Source: Streptomyces sp. DH24 (GTDB taxonomy: Bacteria; Actinomycetota; Actinomycetes; Streptomycetales; Streptomycetaceae). From it: a DNA stretch of 54,035 nucleotides. The stretch lies in NCBI RefSeq assembly GCF_029813775.1, contig NZ_JARVKW010000046.1:1-54035 (forward strand). The letters run 5' to 3'. Position numbers and translations under genes: made by a program. The first letter of the stretch is position 1. Every line of letters begins with the position of its first letter. Below, piece by piece: positions 1-7,724 of this stretch. The notes beneath the pieces are model-generated. The model saw only the letters and a program-made list of their open reading frames with translations, was not told where the DNA came from and did no database searches.

Positions 1-74
1 CCCGGAAGCTAAGCCTTACAGCGCCGATGGTACTGCAGGGGGGACCCTGTGGGAGAGTAGGACACCGCCGAACA
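1..74 (+). rRNA. rrf: 5S ribosomal RNA, 3' part only
   Basis: The first 74 bases read as the 3' two thirds of an actinomycete 5S rRNA, including the run GGAAGCTAAGCC and the GGGGGACCCTGTGGGAGAGT helix region, ending near CCGCCGAACA. The 5' end lies outside the window. This marks the distal end of an rRNA operon transcribed rightwards. The exact 3' end is approximate to a few bases. Confidence 0.93.
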
Positions 75-83
75 ATTTTTGAG

Positions 84-119
84 AAAACCCCCGGCCGGGG
101 ATACCGGTCCGGGGGTTTT
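84..119 (+). terminator. First terminator of the rRNA operon
   Basis: Perfect 11-bp inverted repeat AAAACCCCCGG (84-94) and CCGGGGGTTTT (109-119), starting 9 bases after the 5S end. The right arm ends in four T. Its position and structure fit an intrinsic rrn terminator. Confidence 0.88.
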
Positions 120-139
120 CTGCGTTTGGGGGGTATTCA

Positions 140-171
140 GGAACGGCCTTTATCCTCGACCGTTCCTTTTT
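140..171 (+). terminator. Second, tandem rRNA-operon terminator
   Basis: Inverted repeat GGAACGG (140-146) and CCGTTCC (160-166) followed directly by five T (167-171). The T-run points to rightward termination. It lies 20 bases past the first terminator and separates the rrn operon from the convergent DUF58 operon, whose stop codon is at 184-186. Confidence 0.75.
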
Positions 172-183
172 GCCCTTCCCTTT

Positions 184-1494
184 TTACAGGCGTCCCGCCG
201 ATTTCAGAGCCAGGTAGGCGTCCGCCAAGGCCGGTGCCAGGTCGTCCGGTGTCGCGTCGACGACCGTTACGCCGTGGCGGCGCAGTTGCTCCGCTGTGCG
301 GTGGCGTTCCGACTGGGCCTGGGCGGCCGCCGCGGCCTCGTAGACGGCGTCCGTGGTGCCGCGCGCCTTGGCCATGCCGGCGATGTGCGGGTCCGCCACG
401 GAAGCCAGCAGCACCGTATGGCGTTGCGTGAGCTGAGGGAGGACCGGGAGCAGGCCCTCCTCGATCGGTGCCGCGTCCAGAGTGGTCAGCAGGACGATCA
501 GGGAGCGGCGCGGTGCCGTGCGGAGTGCGGTGGCGGTCAGGCCGCGGGCGTTTGTTTCGACGATCTCCGGTTCGAGCGTCGCCATGGCGTTGACCAGGGC
601 CGGCAGGACATCGCCGGCCGCGCGGCCCTGGACGAGCGCGCGTACCCGGCGGTCGTAGGCCAGGAGGTCGACGCGGTCACCGGCGCGGGAGGCCAGGGCT
701 GCCAGGAGCAGGGCCGCGTCCATGGAGGCGTCGAGGCGGGGGGCGTCGCCGACGCGGCCCGCCGAGGTGCGGCCGGTGTCGAGGACCAGGAGGATGTGGC
801 GGTCGCGTTCTGGGCGCCAGGTGCGTACGGCGACGTTGGTCTGGCGGGCCGTGGCGCGCCAGTCGATGGAGCGGGTGTCGTCGCCGGGTACGTACTCGCG
901 CAGGCTGTCGAACTCCGTGCCCTCGCCGCGGGTGAGGACGCTGGTGCGGCCGTCGAGTTCGCGCAGGCGGGCCAGCTTCGACGGCAGGTGCTTTCGGCTG
1001 GTGAACGGGGGCAGGACGCGTACCGTCCAGGGCACCCGGTGGCTGCCCTGGCGGGCGAAGAGACCCAGAGGGCCGTACGAGCGGATGGTGATCCGTTCCG
1101 CCTGGCGGTCGCCGCGGCGGGTGGGGCGCAGTCGGGTCGTGACGCGGCGGCGTTCGCCCGCGGGCACCTTCAGGCGGTGACGGGAGGCTTCCACTTCCGT
1201 GCCGGGCTGCCAGCTGCTCGGCGGCCAGGCGTCCCGGAGGTGGGCGCGCAGCGGTCGGCGGGACGGGTTGGTGACGGTGAGGGTGACGTCCGCCGTGTCG
1301 CCGAGGCGTACCGAGGTGGCGCCCGAGCGGGTCAGGCCCAGGCGGCGTACGGGGGCTGCCAGGGCGTAGTCGCAGGCGCAGGCGACCGCCAGGGGTGCGT
1401 TGACCGCGAGGATGCCCGTCCAGCTCGAGTCCCAGATGCCGACGGGGAGGGATCCGAGGGCCGCGAGGAGCGCGGTGCGTCCGGTGAGTGCCAT
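184..1494 (-). CDS. DUF58 domain protein
   Basis: 436 residues. The N-terminus (about 1-45) is hydrophobic and forms one or two membrane segments. The remainder is a cytoplasmic domain with the DUF58 signature GTEFDSLREYVPGDD followed by R-x-IDW, then a region resembling a von Willebrand A fold (ILLVLDTGRTS). The ATG overlaps the TGA of the moxR gene by one base (TGATG), so translation is probably coupled. DUF58 proteins are typically partners of MoxR AAA+ ATPases. The molecular function is not established; a chaperone or assembly role at the membrane is the usual suggestion. It is the last gene of the five-gene operon and runs towards the rRNA operon. Confidence 0.9.
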   Translation of the reverse strand: MALTGRTALLAALGSLPVGIWDSSWTGILAVNAPLAVACACDYALAAPVRRLGLTRSGATSVRLGDTADVTLTVTNPSRRPLRAHLRDAWPPSSWQPGTEVEASRHRLKVPAGERRRVTTRLRPTRRGDRQAERITIRSYGPLGLFARQGSHRVPWTVRVLPPFTSRKHLPSKLARLRELDGRTSVLTRGEGTEFDSLREYVPGDDTRSIDWRATARQTNVAVRTWRPERDRHILLVLDTGRTSAGRVGDAPRLDASMDAALLLAALASRAGDRVDLLAYDRRVRALVQGRAAGDVLPALVNAMATLEPEIVETNARGLTATALRTAPRRSLIVLLTTLDAAPIEEGLLPVLPQLTQRHTVLLASVADPHIAGMAKARGTTDAVYEAAAAAQAQSERHRTAEQLRRHGVTVVDATPDDLAPALADAYLALKSAGRL

Positions 1495-2486
1495 CAGCGG
1501 GGGACGGGGACGTGGGTGAGGATCGCGTTGATGACGGAGTCGGCGGTCACGCCCTCCATCTCGGCCTCCGGGCGCAGCTGGACGCGGTGGCGGAGGGTGG
1601 GGAGGGCGAGGGCCTTCACGTCGTCGGGGATGACGTAGTCGCGGCCGGTCAGCCAGGCCCAGGCGCGGGCCGTCGAGAGCAGCGCGGTGGCTCCCCGGGG
1701 GGAGACGCCGAGGCTGAGGGACGGCGATTCGCGGGTGGCCCGGCAGATGTCGACCACGTAGGCGGTGATCTCGGGGGAGACCGTCGTCCCGGCGACCGCG
1801 GTGCGGGCCGCCTCCAGGTCGGCGGCGTTCGCGACGGGGCGTACGCCGGCGGCGCGCAGGTCGCGCGGATTGAAGCCCTGGGCGTGCCGGGTGAGGACGT
1901 CGATCTCGTCCTGGCGGGAGGGGAGAGGGATGGTCAGCTTGAGGAGGAAGCGGTCCAGCTGGGCCTCGGGGAGGGGATAGGTGCCCTCGTACTCGACGGG
2001 GTTCTGGGTCGCGGCGACCAGGAACGGCTCGGGGAGGGGGCGGGGGGTGCCGTCGACGGTGACCTGGCGTTCCTCCATGGCCTCCAGGAGGGACGACTGG
2101 GTCTTCGGGGGCGTGCGGTTGATCTCGTCGGCGAGGAGCAGGTTGGTGAAGACCGGGCCGGGCTGGAAGGAGAACTGGGCGGTGCGGGTGTCGTAGACCA
2201 GGGAGCCCGTCACGTCGCTGGGCATCAGGTCCGGGGTGAACTGGACGCGCTTGGTGTCCAGTTCGAGTGCCGAGGCGAGGGTGCGGACGAGGAGGGTCTT
2301 GGCGACGCCGGGGACGCCTTCGAGGAGGACGTGGCCGCGGCAGAGCAGGGCGACGACGAGGCCGGTCACGGCGGAGTCCTGGCCGACCACGGCTTTGGCG
2401 ATCTCGGCGCGCAGGGCCTCCAGGGAGGCGCGGGCGGCGCCGGGGTCCCCGGTGTGCGCGGCGTTGTCAGTGGTCGGGTCCATCAT
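1494..2486 (-). CDS. MoxR-family AAA+ ATPase
   Basis: 330 residues from the ATG at 2486, which overlaps the preceding stop (ATGA); a second ATG follows immediately and cannot be excluded. Visible motifs are a Walker A loop GVPGVAKT, a Walker B LLADEINR, and a sensor-1 region around VAATQNPVEYEGTYPLPEAQLDRF. The length is normal for MoxR proteins. The family acts as ATP-driven chaperones with DUF58/VWA-type partners, encoded here directly downstream. Frame-open sequence upstream of the ATG (to 3134) is Arg/Pro-rich shadow and was not included. Confidence 0.93.
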   Translation of the reverse strand: MMDPTTDNAAHTGDPGAARASLEALRAEIAKAVVGQDSAVTGLVVALLCRGHVLLEGVPGVAKTLLVRTLASALELDTKRVQFTPDLMPSDVTGSLVYDTRTAQFSFQPGPVFTNLLLADEINRTPPKTQSSLLEAMEERQVTVDGTPRPLPEPFLVAATQNPVEYEGTYPLPEAQLDRFLLKLTIPLPSRQDEIDVLTRHAQGFNPRDLRAAGVRPVANAADLEAARTAVAGTTVSPEITAYVVDICRATRESPSLSLGVSPRGATALLSTARAWAWLTGRDYVIPDDVKALALPTLRHRVQLRPEAEMEGVTADSVINAILTHVPVPR

Positions 2487-3679
2487 GGACGGCGTACCTC
2501 TCTTTCGAGGGCGTCGAGTCGGTCGGCGAGGGCGATGAGTGCCGCGTCGTCGCTGGGCGGCGGGCCGAAGAGGAGGGTGTGCAGGGCCTGTCCGTCGCCG
2601 TGCAGGTGGGCGGACAGGGCGGGGAGCAGTGCTTCGGGCGTGTGCGCCTGGGCTACGGGGACGCCGGCGAGGGGGGCGAGGCGGGTGCGGGTGGTGGAGC
2701 GAAGAGCGGCGGCCGCGCTGTCGCGGGCGTTCGCCGTTCGGTAGAGGCGGGCGCGGCCTTCGACGGTTTCGGAGGCGCGGATCGCCACGGGGAGTTTCTC
2801 GGGCACGAGGGGGCCGAGTCGGCGTGCCCGCCAGAGCGCGGCCAGGGCTGCCGCGACGAAGAGTTGCAGCGTGCCCCAGAGCCAGCCGGAGGGGAGCAGG
2901 TCGAAGAAGCCGCGCTGCTCGTCGGGGTCGGCGGCCGAGGCGTCGGAGAGCGAGGGGAGGTACCAGACCAGATGGGGGCGGGAGCCGAGGAGTTGGAGGG
3001 CGAGCGAGGCGTTGCCCTCGTCGTCGAGGCGGTCGTTGAGGAGGATGTCGGGCGCGCCGAGGACGACGGTGTCGCCGCCGCCGGAGGCGTCCGGGAGGCG
3101 CAGCAGGGTGGCGAGGCGCCGGCTGGGGTAGCACTCGTCGGCGTCGAGGTGGGTGGTGGTGTAGCGGACGCCGCCGGTGTCGGCACTGCCGGCGCGGCGG
3201 GCGGCGGGCAGCGAGCAGTCCGGTTCGAGCGTGGAGTCGAAGCTGGTGGCGGGGGAGGCGGTGACGCCGGGCGCGAGCCGTTCGACGGCGCCGCCGCCGG
3301 GGGCGACGAGGACGGTGCGGCCGCCGGTGTCGGCGAAGGCCGAGCGCAGTCGCTTCTGTTGACGCTCGGTCAGCAGGTCGGGGGCGGCCACCAGAAGGGT
3401 GGTGTCGGGGCCGACGGCGTCACCGGCCTGGGCCAGGGTGGTGACCACGCGCGTGGAGACGCCGCGGTCGGCGAGGAGTTCGGCGACGGCGCGGCTGCCG
3501 CCGGGGTCGGCGGAGCGCGGGTCGAGCTCCCCGTGGTGGGCGTCGGAGCGGATCACGGCGAGCACGACGGCCGCCGCGAGCAGCAGCACCACGGCGAGGG
3601 CGATGCCCCGCGCGCGGGTCCACACCTGGCGGGCGGTGGGGGAGGCCGAGGTGGACGGAAGCGTGGCCTCGGTCGTCAT
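2483..3679 (-). CDS. DUF4350 membrane-anchored protein
   Basis: 398 residues. One N-terminal membrane segment (about 24-44, GIALAVVLLLAAAVVLAVI) is followed by an extracytoplasmic domain with the DUF4350 hallmark DPRSADPGGSRAVAELLADRGV. A second membrane segment lies near residue 265 (WGTLQLFVAAALAALW), ahead of a cytoplasmic tail. The start codon overlaps the DUF4129 stop, and the stop overlaps the MoxR start, so it is embedded in the coupled operon. The function is unknown. Such proteins are recurrent companions of MoxR/DUF58 in actinobacteria, probably part of one membrane complex. Confidence 0.87.
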   Translation of the reverse strand: MTTEATLPSTSASPTARQVWTRARGIALAVVLLLAAAVVLAVIRSDAHHGELDPRSADPGGSRAVAELLADRGVSTRVVTTLAQAGDAVGPDTTLLVAAPDLLTERQQKRLRSAFADTGGRTVLVAPGGGAVERLAPGVTASPATSFDSTLEPDCSLPAARRAGSADTGGVRYTTTHLDADECYPSRRLATLLRLPDASGGGDTVVLGAPDILLNDRLDDEGNASLALQLLGSRPHLVWYLPSLSDASAADPDEQRGFFDLLPSGWLWGTLQLFVAAALAALWRARRLGPLVPEKLPVAIRASETVEGRARLYRTANARDSAAAALRSTTRTRLAPLAGVPVAQAHTPEALLPALSAHLHGDGQALHTLLFGPPPSDDAALIALADRLDALEREVRRP

Positions 3680-4413
3680 CCGACGGCTCCCTGGCGGGCG
3701 TTGTGGTCCGTGCTGTGGGTGCTGGTGCTCGCCAGTGCCGGCTTGGTGCGGTCGAGGTCGCGGTCGAGGTCCGCGATCCGGTGGTACGACTGCTCGGTCC
3801 CCGCGCGTCCGCCGTACGTCACGTCGTCGAAGTCCCGGGCGGCGGCGCGCAGCTGGTCGGTGTGGGCGGGCAGGGCGAGGCCGGCGTCCGAGGCGGCCTC
3901 GTCGGCGGTGCGGCCCGGGCGGACGTCGAGGAGGGCGCGCTCTTCGAGGGCGCGGACGATGGCCCGCATGCGTTCCTGGACGGCCTGGTTCCAGTGGCCC
4001 TGGGCGGCGTGCGCCTCGGCTGCGGCGCGGTGCTCGGCGGCGCTGCGGGGGCGGTCGTCGAACAGGGCGGGAGCGGAGGCGGGCCGGCGGCGGGGTGTGC
4101 CGAGCCGCCACCACAGGGCGCCCAGGACGGCGAGGACGGCCACGATGACGACGAGCAGGCCGAGCGTGCCTCCCGGGGTGGCCGTCGAGGCGGCGCCGAA
4201 GAGGCGGTCGACCCACTCCCAGAACGCGTTCAGGGCGCGCTCGAACAGGCCGGGGTCGTTCTCGTGGTACATGCGCTTGGACAGCTCGCGCCGTGCCGCC
4301 TCCCGCGCGGGGTCGCGCGGGAGGGTGACGGGCGGCTCGTCGCCGGAGCGCAGCAGTGTTCCCGCGCCGGTGTGCGACAGCGCAGTTGTGAGAACTCCCC
4401 CCGTGGAACTCAC
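3676..4413 (-). CDS. DUF4129 protein
   Basis: 245 residues, GTG start at 4413, five bases after the stop of the upstream gene; no better in-frame ATG exists. A short hydrophobic stretch near residues 80-105 (GGTLGLLVVIVAVLAVLGALWW) is a single membrane span. The C-terminal part carries the DUF4129-like region: GHWNQAVQERMRAIVRALEE, then RPGRTADEAASDAG and FDDVTYGGRAGT. In other bacteria this domain often follows a transglutaminase domain, which is absent here. It is the second gene of the MoxR-DUF58 operon. The biochemical role is unknown. Confidence 0.82.
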   Translation of the reverse strand: MSSTGGVLTTALSHTGAGTLLRSGDEPPVTLPRDPAREAARRELSKRMYHENDPGLFERALNAFWEWVDRLFGAASTATPGGTLGLLVVIVAVLAVLGALWWRLGTPRRRPASAPALFDDRPRSAAEHRAAAEAHAAQGHWNQAVQERMRAIVRALEERALLDVRPGRTADEAASDAGLALPAHTDQLRAAARDFDDVTYGGRAGTEQSYHRIADLDRDLDRTKPALASTSTHSTDHNARQGAVG

Positions 4414-4417
4414 CGCA

Positions 4418-5746
4418 TCAGCTCCCCGGGGTCGCGTCGGAGCCGTAGCCCCGGACGCCGGCGGCGCGGCCCAGTTCGAGGTCGAGGGCTTCGCGGCGGA
4501 TGCGCTGGTCGATGTAGAGGAGCACGGTCACGCCGGCGTTGATCGGGAAGGTGATCATCGAGCCGATCACGGCGCCGATGCCGCTGACGACGAGGAACGT
4601 CCAGCCGACGTCGCCACCGCTGTTGAGGAAGCCGGAGACGCCGTCCCCGCTGAGGGCGGCGGCGAGGAAGGTGAACGGGATGATCACGATGGACGCGACG
4701 ACGTTCGCGATGAGCGTGGCGAGCAGCTGGATGCCGAAGACCCGCCACCAGGAGCCGCGGACCAGCTTGGCGGAGCGGCCCAGCGCCTTCTTGATGCCCT
4801 GCTTCTCCAGCATCAGGGCCGGGGAGGCCAGGGAGAAGCGGATCATCAGCCACAGCGCGACGACTCCGGCGCCGAGCATGCCGAGGATGGTCAGCGCGGC
4901 TCCCGCCTCGTCGCCGCCCGCGATGATGACGAGGATGCCGGGCAGCGCACCGGCCGCGACGACGCCCAGGGTGACGAGGAGCAGCAGGAGGATCAGGCCG
5001 AACAGCCTCGGTACCTGCGGGCGGGCGTCGCGCCACGCCTCGCCGATGGCGACCGGCCTGCCGAGTACCGCGCGGCTGGTGACGGTCGTGAGGAGGGCGG
5101 TGGCCAGGACGGTGCCGACGAGGGACACCAGGAAGACGACGCCGGTGTTGAGCATCGTGTCGCGCATGGCGCGGCCCAGTTCGCCGACGGTGGCGTCCGG
5201 GTCGCTGAGGGCGTCGGTGCTGGTGTTGTCCAGGGCGAGGCCCTGAAGCAGGACGACGATGATCTCGGTGAGGACGGCGACGGTCAGGGAGATGCCGAGG
5301 ACGGTGCGCCAGTAGGTGCGCATGGTGGAGACGGCGCCGTCGAGGATCTCGCCCACGCCCAGCGGGCGCAGCGGGATCACGCCGGGCTTGGCCGCGGGCG
5401 GGGGGCCGCCCCAGCCGCTGCCCCAGGCGCCGTGGCCACCGGGGCCGCCGTATCCGCCCGGATGGCCGCCTGGGCCGCCGGGGGGCGGGGTTCCCCAGCC
5501 CGGAGCGTGCGGTGGGGGCGGCGGGGTCTGGCCGGGTGCCGCGGGGCCGGTGGGAGCGGACCACTGGGCCGGTGGCGGCTGTTCCTTCGACCACTTCGTG
5601 CCGGGGCCCTGCGGCTCCTGGCCGGGCTGGTCCGCGGGCTGCGCGGGGCCGGGCCGGTCGGCGGGTTCGGCGGGGCCGGACGCGCCGGGCTCCTGCCCCT
5701 CGGACGAGGTGGATCCGGGCGAGGCCCAGCCCGGAGTGTCGTTCAT
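4418..5746 (-). CDS. Polytopic membrane protein with Pro/Gly-rich N-terminus
   Basis: 442 residues from the ATG at 5746, chosen because GAAGGAG lies 7-13 bases upstream; an in-frame start at 5818 has no such site. Residues 1-120 are disordered and rich in Pro, Gly and Gln. About six hydrophobic segments follow, with GVIPLRPLGVGEILDGAVSTM at the junction, which is typical of the actinobacterial family often named glycerophosphoryl diester phosphodiesterase membrane domain protein. No phosphodiesterase active-site residues are present, so enzymatic activity should not be assumed. It is the first gene of the operon and is divergent from mtnA (140-bp gap). Confidence 0.82.
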   Translation of the reverse strand: MNDTPGWASPGSTSSEGQEPGASGPAEPADRPGPAQPADQPGQEPQGPGTKWSKEQPPPAQWSAPTGPAAPGQTPPPPPHAPGWGTPPPGGPGGHPGGYGGPGGHGAWGSGWGGPPPAAKPGVIPLRPLGVGEILDGAVSTMRTYWRTVLGISLTVAVLTEIIVVLLQGLALDNTSTDALSDPDATVGELGRAMRDTMLNTGVVFLVSLVGTVLATALLTTVTSRAVLGRPVAIGEAWRDARPQVPRLFGLILLLLLVTLGVVAAGALPGILVIIAGGDEAGAALTILGMLGAGVVALWLMIRFSLASPALMLEKQGIKKALGRSAKLVRGSWWRVFGIQLLATLIANVVASIVIIPFTFLAAALSGDGVSGFLNSGGDVGWTFLVVSGIGAVIGSMITFPINAGVTVLLYIDQRIRREALDLELGRAAGVRGYGSDATPGS

Positions 5747-5886
5747 CGTGGCTCCTTCACGGTGCCCGTCCGCGGTCGCGGCGGCGGGTTGGCAGCCATC
5801 GTGCCATGGGGTGGTCATCGCGTGACCGGCAGCGGCATGAGCTGCATACCTTCAGTTGTCCGCGTCACAGGGGGCAGACTGGCGGC

Positions 5887-7029
5887 ATGGCTGATCAGCA
5901 CGCGCAATCAGGCGAGGACAAACGGCCGAACGACAAGCCCGCGATTCGCTGGGAGGAACCACCCGAAGGTCCCGTACTGGTCCTTCTCGACCAGACGAGG
6001 CTGCCGGCAGAGGAGGTCGAACTCGTCTGCACGGATGCGTCGGCCCTGGTCGACGCGATCCAGTCGCTCGCCGTGCGCGGGGCGCCGCTGCTCGGCATCG
6101 CGGGCGCGTACGGCGTCGCGCTCGCCGCCGCGCGCGGCTACGACGTGGGCGAGGCGGCGAACGTCCTGGCGGGTGCCCGCCCGACGGCGGTGAACCTGGC
6201 AGTCGGCGTGCGCCGGGCCCAGGCCGCTCACGAGGCCGCACTGGCGCGGGGCGGGAGCACCGGTCAGGCTGCCGAGGCGGCACTGGCTGCGGCGCGGCAG
6301 CTGCACGAGCAGGACGCCGAGGCCAGCGCCCGGATGGCGCAGCACGGCCTGGCGCTGTTGGACGAGCTGCTGCCGGCCGGCGGGCACCGGATCCTGACCC
6401 ACTGCAACACCGGTTCGCTGGTGTCGGGCGGGGAGGGGACGGCGTTCGCGGTGGCGCTGGCGGCGCACCGGGCGGGGCGGCTCAGGCGGCTGTGGGTGGA
6501 CGAAACACGCCCGTTGCTGCAAGGTGCTCGCCTGACGGCGTACGAGGCGGCCCGCAGTGGAATCGCGTACACGCTCCTCACGGACAACGCGGCGGGCTCC
6601 CTGTTCGCCGCCGGAGAGGTGGACGCGGTGCTCATCGGGGCGGACCGCATCGCGGCCGACGGGTCGGTGGCGAACAAGGTGGGGAGCTATCCGCTCGCGG
6701 TGCTCGCGCGGTACCACCACGTGCCGTTCATCGTGGTGGCGCCGGTGACGACGGTGGACTTGGGTACGCCCGACGGTGCGTCCATCGAGGTCGAACAGCG
6801 CCCCGGCTACGAGGTGACCGAGATCACAGCGCCCCAGGTGCCGGTGACAGGAGCGGGGGGCGGGATTCCGGTGGCGCCGCTGGGGACGCAGGCGTACAAC
6901 CCGGCGTTCGACGTGACGCCTCCCGAGCTGGTGACCGCCATTGTCACGGAGGAGGGCGCCGTGTCGCCCGTGACGGCTGAGGCGCTAGCCGAGATGTGTG
7001 CCAGGTCACGCCAGGTAACGATTAGCTAA
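5887..7029 (+). CDS. mtnA: S-methyl-5-thioribose-1-phosphate isomerase
   Basis: 380 residues. It isomerises methylthioribose 1-phosphate to methylthioribulose 1-phosphate in the methionine salvage pathway, in the cytoplasm. The diagnostic regions are present: RGAPLLGIAGAYG near residue 64, the catalytic cysteine in THCNTG (C173) and the catalytic aspartate in GADRI (D253), followed by ANKVGSY. The ATG at 5887 fits the family N-terminus; the open frame continues upstream to 5512 but that part is an antisense shadow of the membrane protein. The last 25 bases contain the candidate MtrA site for the next gene. Other methionine-salvage genes are not in the window. Confidence 0.95.
   Translation: MADQHAQSGEDKRPNDKPAIRWEEPPEGPVLVLLDQTRLPAEEVELVCTDASALVDAIQSLAVRGAPLLGIAGAYGVALAAARGYDVGEAANVLAGARPTAVNLAVGVRRAQAAHEAALARGGSTGQAAEAALAAARQLHEQDAEASARMAQHGLALLDELLPAGGHRILTHCNTGSLVSGGEGTAFAVALAAHRAGRLRRLWVDETRPLLQGARLTAYEAARSGIAYTLLTDNAAGSLFAAGEVDAVLIGADRIAADGSVANKVGSYPLAVLARYHHVPFIVVAPVTTVDLGTPDGASIEVEQRPGYEVTEITAPQVPVTGAGGGIPVAPLGTQAYNPAFDVTPPELVTAIVTEEGAVSPVTAEALAEMCARSRQVTIS
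7001..7020 (+). promoter_or_regulatory. Candidate MtrA box upstream of mtrA
   Basis: Two adjacent decamers, CCAGGTCACG and CCAGGTAACG, differ by one base and place GTCAC and GTAAC exactly 10 bases apart. This is the layout of the mycobacterial MtrA box (tandem GTCACA with a 10-bp period) and resembles the GTnAC-type direct repeats bound by Streptomyces MtrA. It lies 14 bases before the mtrA start codon, inside the coding end of mtnA. Autoregulation is an inference. Confidence 0.6.
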
Positions 7030-7033
7030 TGGG

Positions 7034-7723
7034 ATGATTGCGTTTATGAAGGGACGAGTCCTTGTCGTCGACGACGACACCGCACTTGCCGAGATGCTGG
7101 GCATCGTGCTGCGTGGTGAAGGTTTTGAGCCGTCTTTCGTAGCCGACGGCGACAAGGCGCTGGCCGCTTTCCGTGAGACCAAGCCCGATCTGGTGCTCCT
7201 GGACCTGATGCTGCCCGGCCGGGACGGCATCGAGGTGTGCCGCCTGATCAGGGCGGAGTCCGGGGTGCCGATCGTGATGCTCACGGCTAAGAGCGACACC
7301 GTCGATGTCGTGGTGGGCCTGGAGTCGGGCGCCGACGACTACATCGTGAAGCCGTTCAAGCCGAAGGAGCTGGTCGCCCGCATCCGGGCGCGGCTGCGGA
7401 GGTCGGAGGAGCCCGCTCCCGAGCAGCTCGCCATCGGTGACCTCGTCATCGACGTGGCCGGTCACTCCGTGAAGCGGGACGGGCAGTCGATCGCGCTGAC
7501 GCCGCTGGAGTTCGACCTGCTGGTCGCGCTGGCGCGCAAGCCGTGGCAGGTGTTCACCCGGGAGGTCCTGCTGGAGCAGGTCTGGGGCTACCGGCACGCG
7601 GCGGACACCCGTCTGGTCAACGTCCATGTGCAGCGGCTGCGTTCCAAGGTGGAGAAGGACCCGGAGAAGCCGGAGATCGTGGTGACCGTCCGCGGTGTCG
7701 GGTACAAGGCAGGACCGAGCTGA
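7034..7723 (+). CDS. mtrA: OmpR/PhoB-family response regulator MtrA
   Basis: 229 residues from the ATG at 7034; a second in-frame ATG at 7046 (MKGRVLVVDDD) is equally possible and neither has a strong ribosome site. The receiver domain has the acidic pair in VVDDD, the phospho-acceptor aspartate in LVLLDLMLPG (D57 from this start), the switch threonine in MLTAK and the lysine in VKPFKPKEL. The C-terminal winged helix runs from about 135 (LTPLEFDLLVALARKPWQVF ... GVGYKAG). It pairs with MtrB, encoded one base downstream of the stop. MtrA controls development, wall homeostasis and antibiotic genes in Streptomyces; it is one of the most conserved actinobacterial regulators. Confidence 0.97.
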   Translation: MIAFMKGRVLVVDDDTALAEMLGIVLRGEGFEPSFVADGDKALAAFRETKPDLVLLDLMLPGRDGIEVCRLIRAESGVPIVMLTAKSDTVDVVVGLESGADDYIVKPFKPKELVARIRARLRRSEEPAPEQLAIGDLVIDVAGHSVKRDGQSIALTPLEFDLLVALARKPWQVFTREVLLEQVWGYRHAADTRLVNVHVQRLRSKVEKDPEKPEIVVTVRGVGYKAGPS

Positions 7724-7724
7724 C

